Origin: Clitoria ternatea
Lineage: Eukaryota; Streptophyta; Magnoliopsida; Fabales; Fabaceae
Reading direction: 5' to 3'
Assembly: GCA_037962975.1 (NCBI GenBank)
Contig: CM075675.1
Location: 51,088,501 to 51,152,500, forward strand
DNA: 64,000 nucleotides
The notes beneath the pieces were generated by a model that was given only the letters and a program-made list of their open reading frames with translations, did no database searches and was not told where the DNA came from. Below, in pieces: positions 56,101 to 64,000 of this stretch. Every line of letters begins with the position of its first letter. Positions within the stretch are counted from its first letter, which is position 1. The translations under genes and the position numbers were made by a program.

Positions 56101-57842
56101 GGAATAACACAGTTTATCTGACTAATAAATTGCCAAAATCAATATTTGCATTAGTTATGTTAGATATTTGATTTATTCTCCATAAATACACTCAATATTA
56201 AAGGGTTTAAATACAACAATAGGGCAATCAACCTTTGGGTAATTAATATACTTAGAAATATGTAGTTGTTTCTTCTAAAAAAGACTAAGGAATAGATTTA
56301 ATCTGTTTTGCACTGCAGATCATCTTATTTTAATGGGAAATGCTCAATTTTGTTTTTCAAAATCAAATTTAAAAATAAAACTTATAAAAATAAGAGTTTT
56401 AATTCTGTTTTAATACATTACCACAACAGTTTGAAAATTACATTTCGATACTTTAAAAAGTCATTCTTGGTTTGCAGTTTTAAGTTTTGAAATTATCCTT
56501 TAGTTTTTTAAAAAACTAAAAGCTTAAAACTAAAAATCACCTCGAATGGTTTAGTAATTTCAATCTGATGCCCATGATGAACTGTTTGATATACGCTTGG
56601 TTAATTGATCATCTACTACTTTTCTTGGAATATCTGTTTAGAGATTAAATATATATTATAATTTATTTTGCTATTGTTTTGCTTCCCATGTCTCGTGGGA
56701 ATTACATATTTGCTAAAAACATGATGCAATTTTCCAGCTGCTGTTAAAGTTGCAAAGCTTGAGACATGGCGTAGAGAGGCTATTTGGAAACGGGTGAAAG
56801 ACTTTCATTTGCTTACAGGAATTCCGGTTACAAGTCACATTATATCCCTAATCGTAGGCAGTGAAGACAAAGCACTACAAGCTAGCCGGTAAAATTTCTT
56901 TCCCTTGAAATACTCAGTACTTTTGGAGTATGTACTCCTATTAAAATTATGGGGTTGAATATGCTTAGTACCTGAAATATAATTAATTTTAGTTTTAGTT
57001 TCTAAAGAAATTGTTGTTTTTGGTTCTTATAGATTTTAAAACTTTTGGAAATAGCTCTTATAACCACATATTGATGATATGACATATCATATGCCACCTC
57101 GATATGGTTGCCGACACGAAATGTTCGGATGCTTGAGACATTATTATCAAATGGTGATAGAGAGCATTTTTATACTTTTATAATTTATAAAAACTAAAAT
57201 AAAAATAAATAAATAAATTGAAGTACTGTCTAAAATCAAAATTTGGAGTGCTTGAGACATTATTATCAAGTACTAAATAAAAACATATCTGAGTCAAGAC
57301 TGTCACCCATATATCATTATTTTCCCTGTTTGAAAATCTTTTTAGATATAAATAGAAAAAGACTATCAAATCAAGTACACTAAGTACATACACCCTTCCT
57401 ATCAGAAAAAAGTTAAGGTTATAAGATATGTCAATTAAAGAAAAGAAATATTAAGTGCACTATATGAGGAGAGGAGAGTAGGTATTACACAGTATAGAAA
57501 ATGTGCTTCTTTATATCTTGGTGCCGAGTGAAGTAAGCGTTTTCAGTGTTTCTGGAACAGGCATTTATTACAATCTGGCTTCCATGTGACTGCCATCAGA
57601 CCACCAACCGTGCCTCCAAACTCATGCAGGTTTTACATCCTGAAATTCATTTACCTTTATTTGATTATCATAGTTAGTACATGTGTTTATTTTTCTTTTG
57701 ATCTGTATTATGCAGGCTGCGAGTAGCCTTGAGTGCAGTCCATACAAGGGAAGATTTGGAAAAACTGGCAGCTGCACTTTCCCGTTGCATCAATTTCCGA
57801 GACACCCGCATATATAATTGCAATAGCTATGCAAGACTGTAG
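50178..57842 (+). CDS. BIOF: 8-amino-7-oxononanoate (KAPA) synthase, 11 exons, 478 aa
   Basis: A PLP-dependent enzyme that condenses pimeloyl thioester with alanine, the first committed step of biotin synthesis. Exons: 50178-50424, 50693-50835, 52607-52714, 53342-53580, 53683-53724, 55264-55351, 55594-55727, 55877-55965, 56738-56888, 57561-57629, 57716-57842. All are GT-AG with phases that agree; 1437 nt in total. Motifs: GNDYLGLSSHP, CGYTNYHRLLE, the SDALNHASIIDG segment (His213 stacks on PLP), VIDDAHGT (288-293), TLSKAAG with PLP Lys322, RPPTVPPNSCRLR. The length matches plant BIOF (about 476 aa). The C-terminus ends ...SYARL; ARL is a strong plant PTS1, so peroxisomal import is predicted. 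Start: the in-frame ATG at 50178 gives the family N-terminus. Intron 2 holds nested MITEs. No defect seen. Confidence 0.95.
51083..51254. mobile_element. Tourist/PIF-like MITE copy 1 (172 bp)
   Basis: Ends GGGGCTGTTTGGTT and AACCAAACGGACCC are inverted repeats, flanked by TTA at 51080-51082 and 51255-51257, the 3-bp duplication typical of PIF/Harbinger. The core shares TACGGTCAAACGGAGTTTTG with 51358-51529. Confidence 0.75.
51358..51529. mobile_element. Tourist/PIF-like MITE copy 2 (172 bp)
   Basis: Ends GGGTGTGTTTGGTT and GGAACCAAACGAATCC; same core and length as copy 1. Flanks TGA and TAA are a possible decayed duplication. Confidence 0.7.
51533..52447. mobile_element. Tourist/PIF-like MITE copy 3, split by an insertion
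   Basis: Starts GTGCTTGTTTGATATCC and ends AACCAAACAGGCCC, matching the ends of the two other copies. The family sequence breaks near 51617 and resumes near 52345. The insert has facing ends (GTTGTTAAAACGTAGACTCT and GAGTTGCGATTCTACC) and is non-coding. Confidence 0.5.
54544..54847. mobile_element. hairpin MITE in BIOF intron 5
   Basis: A 300-bp near-perfect inverted repeat: the left arm AAAGATAGGGTTGTCC and GTCCCCAAATAAGTCC are mirrored by ATTTGGGGACAAAAATC and GTACAACCCTATCTTT. It could form a long hairpin in BIOF pre-mRNA. Target duplication unclear. Confidence 0.7.
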
Positions 57843-59894
57843 GCTGTAGCTAGGTTTTGGGATGGATGACTAGCCTCCATGCGGCTATACCGGTAATAAT
57901 ACACCCTTAGTGCCCTTTATTAGCAGTTCAAGCCACTTACATTCCAAATATCAAATGCGCAAGCTACTTTGCCAAGATAAATAATGCTAAACTTTGAAAT
58001 CATGTATTTAATTTTTATAAACTTTAGTGTAAATATTCTTTTTATTTGATTACTATCATCTGGTCATGTATAATCTGATACGTACCTATTAAATGAGTCA
58101 TTTTAAAAGAGTAATTATTGTTTTGATTTTATAAAAAATAGTTTTATCTTTTTAATTGTATCTTTATTTAAGGTCAAACTTCATCATCCTATGTTAATTA
58201 TACAAATTTGAAAGCATGATAAATTAGAAAAAAAATACAATAAATATTGTTAATTAGTTTAAAGACTTATAAAAAGAAACACAATTTTTTTTTGTTTTAG
58301 GGGTTTATAAAAGATAACGGAGAGTAATTAATGAAGAGTTGTTTTAGTTTATCCTCTAATCTCAAATTAGAAATTCAGATATGTACTTTTGTTAAATTTT
58401 GATAGTGAAAATTTTATTAGTCATAATAGCTATATCAACTTGAACTCAAATATGATATATTACACTAAAATATATTATTATTAAATAAGTAATTTATAAA
58501 AGAGAACATAAAGTAAATAATCACTTTCTTTTCTAAGATTGTAAGGATTAATTTTAAAAATATCAATTAAGTTTGTAACATTGATGATCATCAATTACTG
58601 AAATTCTAACTTCTTAAAAACATCAATTTACCTAACTTCATAAAAACACCAATTTAGTTTTCAACTTTGATGATAGTAAATCAATTTCATCAATTTTTTT
58701 ATAAAAAATTTCGTGTTCAGAGTTTGATGGCAGACAGAAGTAATGGGGTGGATGAGGATGGTATGAAAAAAATTGGTCATGGTAGATGAGGAGGATCTGG
58801 AGGGACTGGTAATGATGGTTCCCAGTGTCTGTTTTGGGGTTTAATGGGTGGGTACATATTCTACTGCATCTCGGATAAAGGACCCCTTTGTGGCAACTTG
58901 AGAATTATTGAGTTTCTCTGGAAAATTATATTTGGAACGTCTACTCCATGACTTGCTATGACAGGTAATTTTGTGTGTATCAGTAGTTCAGTATCAGTAC
59001 ATAACCCCTGAGAGTTATTTACGGATCAGTTTTCCGTTTTTAGAAGAAATGAAAATGACTTAATCTTGTTTTTATTTTTCATACATATTTTTGCAAATAG
59101 GAAATAAAAGGAAACCAAAATACAAAATTTCGGTAATTAAAGTTAAAACCAAGAAACATTTTCTTAAACCAAACAAGTCAATATTTACATAATCATAAAC
59201 TATATGTGTAAAATCTAAATTGATATGTTGACTTTTCGGTAGCATGTAATAATTCCTCTAGATGTATCACACCATATGAATGGTATGCTTCTTGGCGCGA
59301 TGATGACTAAAATATAATCTTGAAGTGTAAAAATACATTTATATATCAAAGGTGATTTCTTGATACACACTATAAGGTATATGGTATATTGAATGGTAGA
59401 TTATTTGAATTTTATTCATTAATTTAATTAGATTCACTTCAACCTATGTTGTACAAGGACAAATACAGAAACGAGGATGAATAAATATGTCACCTCCTTT
59501 ATATTTTAAAGTTAAAACTACTATTAAAATGTATTAGAGTTTTCTGTTTTATATTTCCATGATTCAAAGGCCTAACAAACAAATATTCAACGATATGACA
59601 TTGTTTCCCTCAAAAACACCAAAATGAAATTGAAACTAAAATTTAAGCAACAAAATACGATATAATTATATGAAATAAGACATCAATGGAGCAGTTGCAT
59701 TGCATTGAACCACTGTTTGCAAGCAAGTGTTGATAATCAAAAGAAAAAGGCAAATTAATTTTTCTCGTTCTTCATGTTACACGCTTATACTAGAAAACTG
59801 ATTAAGATGCCATGGCTGCACCTAGATTGGACTAAAACGTTACAGAAACTTGTGAAATTATTGAAAGGTGCTAAGAGGGTCACCTAAAATATCT
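57843..59894. other. intergenic region between convergent genes
   Basis: AT-rich. It holds the 3' ends of BIOF and of the reductase gene facing it. No further gene, RNA or repeat that I can support. Confidence 0.6.
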
Positions 59895-62062
59895 TCATTC
59901 AAAAGCAGCTGATGCAGGGGGAGGAGGGTCAACAAGGAATATATCAAGAAGCTGTTCAATGGAAGTGTAATTGTAATCAGGATATAGCTGTGTAGCTTCA
60001 AGGTCATCTTCCCCTATCTCAAATTTCATAAGGTCCCCTCTAACAAATACACTATGAAGGATTGCAACTGGAATATTCTGTGGAAATGGTAAACCTACAC
60101 CATCATGCATGCAATTAACTTTTACATCAAAATTATGATTTAATTTCTTACACTGGCCTACAAACAAAAAATAATTGAAACTATGTGTGATATTTACTCT
60201 TTGATTTTTATTTATGGTTAAATAAAAACTGAGGGTTATTATTAAGTAAAAGTTTTAATATAAAATAAAGTAAAAGTGAACAATTCTTACTCTCCGAGAG
60301 ATTGAGAATGTCTTCCTCTGAAGTAAAATCCTTGGAAAAAGTGTGACCAACTTTTTTCTCCCAAAGTGATATCAACTGATTTTGTGAAATGATATTCTTG
60401 GATGGTCGGCAGGTAACGACGCGATTGAGTGTTCTAGGATCAGTTGCTGCTTTAATGGTGTACATAGCCACATCTTGTTCATAATTTAGTACGGCTAATG
60501 TCAAAAAAATTCAAATGAAATTGTCAAAACATCACTTCATTCCTGATGTTTAAGAGAATTAAAGTGGAGAATATAATATACCTTTGGATTCACCGTTGCC
60601 ATAGACAAGAAGATGAGTGTGTTTGTGATAAGGACGAAGTAAATAATTGACAAAGTATGCAGCGAAACAATTTGCAGTGATAGTGGTGTAAGGGATCCCA
60701 GCTGCTTCAATTGCTCTTCTGATTTTTGTTTTCTTGTCAAGGAGAGCTTCGAATGGAGGCAGAGGCTTTGTTCTCTCTTCTTCCGCGCCAAATCCTGATG
60801 GAATCATTCTCTGCAATATCACATATTAATTCATGCCATTTCTCTTCTTTCACTGTTCTCGTTATTTATTACAAGCAAATTTTTAGTTGCATTAGAATAT
60901 TAAATATATAACTCAATTTAATAACTACATCATTGGTGTTTTATTTTTGGTTCATGTTTTCCAATCTTATATGAATGTTTTTATAAATCTTTAAATAACT
61001 TTTAACTTATGAGTTAACTTCTCATTTTTTAATATATCCTAAAATTAGGGATATGTAAAAATTGGATTACCTCAAATCCAATATAAATCTATTTATAAAA
61101 ATTAGATTTTGAATCTAATCCATTTTGTCATTTTAATTTAATTATGATCTAAATCTAATCCATTTTTTAAAAACTAAATTTGGTTTATTAAAACTGAATT
61201 TAATCCAAATTTTGTCCAGTTTTTAACTCAAATTCAATTCTAATCCATATTTTTTAAGTCAGATACAGTTTTTAAATTATACTATTTAAACAATTGAATT
61301 TTAAAATCAATTCATTTTTGTTATGTTAAACTGGATTAGGTCCAAATCTAATTTTTTAAAACCGGATTGAGTCTAAATCTAATTTTTAAAATCCGGATTT
61401 AATCAAGTCTGGTTTTTTAAAAAATCCAAATCTTTTACCAAAAATAAAAAAATCCAAATCTAAATATAAAAATGTGTTTTCAATGTCCAATATTTTTTTA
61501 TTTGAATTGGGTTTAAATATGATTTAAATTTAAAAATTGGATTTTTTTTTTTCCCCAGCCCTACCCGATATAGCTAAAATCTTAACTCAATTTAATGCAA
61601 ATGCACACTATACATGCGGGTATAATAATGGAGATAATCAATTGTCATATATGGAAATACATGTGCATCACCTTTATATTACCAGCAACTTTGACAGCAT
61701 CAATAATTTTGAGTTGGTCATCAAGTTGAGGGAAAGGGAGGACACTTATGACAATGTCTACTTTCTTAATCAAGGCCACAATCTGGGCATGGTCGTCAAG
61801 TTGACCCTGAAGTAATTATTATTGAGAGTCATTAGGAAACTGAATTGAAAAAACAATTAATTGCATGATGATGATATATAACCTGGACAAGGGTGACTCC
61901 CATTTTGATGAAGTCATTGCAAAGTTGGGTCTTAGAGAGAAGGGTTGAAGGGCGAGTGTACACAAAAGTAGGGTGTCCTAAAGACATGCTTGCCTTCACA
62001 ATATACTTTCCTAGGTAACCAGTTCCCCCAAATACAACAATCCTCTCCTTCTTCCCCTCCAT
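59895..62062 (-). CDS. eugenol/isoeugenol synthase-like NADPH reductase (PIP family), 5 exons, 315 aa
   Basis: Exons on the minus strand: 62062-61883, 61806-61672, 60810-60582, 60494-60291, 60094-59895; all GT-AG, phases agree, 948 nt. It belongs to the pinoresinol-isoflavone-phenylcoumaran reductase family. GGTGYLG (12/13-18) binds NADPH, with Arg37 in TRP for its phosphate. KKTKIRR places the catalytic Lys at 132, the same number as in basil eugenol synthase. YFVNYLLRP and the C-terminus DPPPPASAAFE are very close to eugenol synthases, which reduce coniferyl acetate with NADPH to a volatile phenylpropene in the cytosol. Oddity: residues 108-113 read IPSGFG where the family has PS(D/E)FG. 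Eugenol versus isoeugenol specificity cannot be told. Start: ATG 62062 follows a CT-rich leader and gives the usual N-terminus. Confidence 0.9.
61045..61560. repeat. AATC-rich dispersed repeat in intron 2 of the reductase gene
   Basis: Degenerate words such as AAATCTAATCCATTTT and ACTGGATTAGGTCC recur throughout, beginning near AGGGATATGTAAAAATTGG and ending in a T run and CCCCAGCCCTACCC. This is probably an old MITE-type insertion. Similar words occur at 39150-39270. Confidence 0.4.
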
Positions 62063-62066
62063 TTCC

Positions 62067-62095
62067 CTCTCTCTCTCTCCCTCCCTCTCTTCACC
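62067..62095. repeat. CT-rich microsatellite in the 5' leader of the reductase gene
   Basis: CTCTCTCTCTCCCTCCCTCT on the plus strand, i.e. GA-rich in the reductase mRNA just upstream of its ATG. Such tracts are common in plant leaders. Confidence 0.6.
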
Positions 62096-63000
62096 TATCC
62101 AACTCTCTATATACTCATCACTGCTTCCAACAAAATCTAAACAAGTGATCACAATTGCGTCCTATCTATCATTGGGCCCATTATTAATGAGTGCCATGCA
62201 ACTATTCATTAAATTTTGAGCTATTTTCTTATTCACATGACTCTATGCAATAAAACTCCCTTAAATGTTACACTAAACCTTCCCTTTGTTATTCAAATTG
62301 GAAACATTAGACACTATTCATTCCAAATTTTGCTATCAACCTATCAATCAATCATTAGGAGTTTAATTGATAACAAACCATTTCAAGAGAAAAAGCGGTT
62401 GTGACGTGAAAGTTTCTCTACATAATTCCTTTCAAATAAATAGTCTAAAATACAAAATCATTAAGAACAGATCTATTAATTAATCTTAAACGTTTTAAAA
62501 CCAACAAAGATTAATTTTGATAAGTTAGACTCGAGTTTAAGTCCTTATGCATATATAGAAAATCCCTATTAAAAATCTCACATGTTATACTCAACTATAA
62601 AATACATGATAGATATCTCATTCTACTGGAACAGAATTAATATATTATGAGCTGCTCTCTTATTAAAATTTAAAATTTAATGAAATTAATTATAATCTCT
62701 ATACTTGAATTCAAAACTGCAAATTAATCTAGAATTAAATTCTTGAAACCCAAAAAAATAATGAGGAAAAGTGAAGGCCACATTAAATTTGAACCTTTTT
62801 TTTTGGGACCAGCATTAAATTTGAAGCTTTGAGGAACCATATAATAAAGGTGGGCCTTAAAATTAAAATGGCCGAAGCTTTGAACGTCACATGCATGGGT
62901 CGGTAGGGTAGGGGTGTTGCCCCAATGTCCTACGTGATGTTGATGATAAATGACAAATGAAACATGTGAAGTTTTTCACTACACGCACGCTTTTCACGTT
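62096..63000. other. upstream region of the reductase gene, no other gene seen
   Basis: AT-rich sequence expected to hold the promoter of the minus-strand gene. I cannot place a TATA box securely. Confidence 0.5.
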
Positions 63001-63173
63001 TGTTTCCGTTTGGTTTTCAGTTGGGGAAACGGAGTTGGGAAAATGAAAAAATTTAAAGGTTGATATTGGTCCTTCACGCCATTCAAAACAGTCAAAATTT
63101 TATTTGACCGTAAGATTTATTTTGGGGTTGGTCAAATCTGTTTGACCAACCAAGGTTGATAACCAAACACAAA
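63001..63173. mobile_element. Tourist/PIF-like MITE, fourth copy, reverse orientation
   Basis: The reverse complement shares CCCCAACTCCGTTT-like and GGTTGGTCAAAC-type blocks with the three copies in BIOF intron 2. Ends read CCGTTTGGTTTTC and ACCAAACAC. About 173 bp. Confidence 0.6.
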
Positions 63174-64000
63174 ATTTTGTGTAAAGAAACAAATCTTACT
63201 CCGATACCTTTAACGTCTCAATAATATTAATCTTCAATGCTTAACTAAAAAAAACACTTTGGTTCTAAAAAATAAGAGATGGATCTTTTAGGCTTTATTT
63301 AGATTGAGAAATGAGATAGAAAAAAATAAGAAAAAAAGAATGAGATGAAGGGAAAGAAATTGGAAAAGATTATTTTTTTTGGATAGATGAAAATAAAATA
63401 ATTTTTATTATAATAAATGTTAATATATAAAATATTTATTTTAAAGTTTTTATAATATTTATTAAATAATAATCTAACGTTACCTTCTCTTCTCGAGTGA
63501 ATATTCATTTATGTCATATCTATTTTTTTCTTCCAAATAAATAAAAAAATTGCATCTTATTTTTTTTTCTTTTTAAATTTTCTTCTCACTATTGCAGGAA
63601 AAAGTCTAAAAACTCGGATAAGTTGTGAGAACAAGTTCGTTGTGGCCGTGTTTGTAGGTCTGAACTTAGTTTATTTAACCAAGTTCATAGAACTCAATTT
63701 CAGATGAACCGTACACATAGATAAAGAGGTTCTTTAATATAAATGAGTACATATTCACAACCGTGTTTGTATTTATTTATGGGGCAACTTATGAACTCGG
63801 TTATTGCTTAAATCGAGTTCATAGACCACCTAAAAACTTGGCTAAAGACAAAACCGACTTCGTAGGTAAAACTTTTTTTTTAATATCTTTTTTTTTGTTT
63901 TGTATTATCCTAATCCTACAAACAATACAAATACAGTCCAAATACATAAAAATAGATACCAAAACAGAATTGCAAATAAATTATAAATATAATGTTATGT
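63174..64000. other. AT-rich terminal segment with subterminal-repeat-like words
   Basis: No gene seen. Between about 63640 and 63870 the word GAACT(C/T)GGTT(A/T) or its complement recurs in both orientations (for example TATGAACTCGGTTATTG, AACCAAGTTCATAGA, AATCGAGTTCATAGACC). This could be the subterminal region of a transposon whose end lies beyond the window. Confidence 0.35.

Overview
The window is nuclear DNA of a flowering plant, very probably a eudicot. The evidence is two complete intron-containing plant genes, many nested plant LTR retrotransposons, a Mutator-like transposon, MITE-like inverted-repeat elements and an endogenous pararetrovirus. Some repeats (a SIRE-like LTR, GAATCGATTC clusters) would fit a legume, but nothing here proves the family.

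Layout. Bases 1-12543 and 18671-30661 hold two copies of one roughly 12-kb Ty3/gypsy Tat-lineage (Retand-type) retrotransposon, both with gag-pol on the minus strand. Each also carries a plus-strand (antisense) gene with its own TATA box, an intron and a poly(A) signal between pol and the 3' LTR. The first copy lacks its 3' LTR, because the window starts at that boundary, and its antisense gene is split by a 1585-bp solo LTR. The second copy is complete, with 802/803-bp LTRs and a perfect 5-bp target duplication. Between the copies (12544-18665) lie a diverged LTR of a related family, a probable long gypsy LTR nested in it, a 1292-bp solo LTR and AT-rich DNA.

Bases 31916-39041 are a petuvirus-like endogenous caulimovirid on the minus strand. 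It has a 6961-bp unit plus a 165-bp terminal redundancy that contains the tRNA-Met primer site. It carries a movement/capsid frame and a protease/RT/RNase H frame. Bases 39696-45538 are a Mutator-like element with long terminal inverted repeats and a 9-bp target duplication. It contains a broken FAR1-type DNA-binding region, a Ulp1-like cysteine-protease C-terminus, a captured protein-kinase fragment and tandem repeats. Bases 45768-47466 hold an inverted-repeat element and two head-to-head LTR relics.

The host genes are at the right. BIOF (plus strand, 50178-57842, 11 exons, 478 aa) encodes the plant KAPA synthase of biotin synthesis and ends in the peroxisomal-type tripeptide ARL. A eugenol/isoeugenol synthase-like reductase (minus strand, 59895-62062, 5 exons, 315 aa) faces it tail to tail. 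Introns of both carry inverted-repeat or dispersed insertions. Exon boundaries were set by hand from GT-AG sites, frame continuity and family resemblance; no database search was run.
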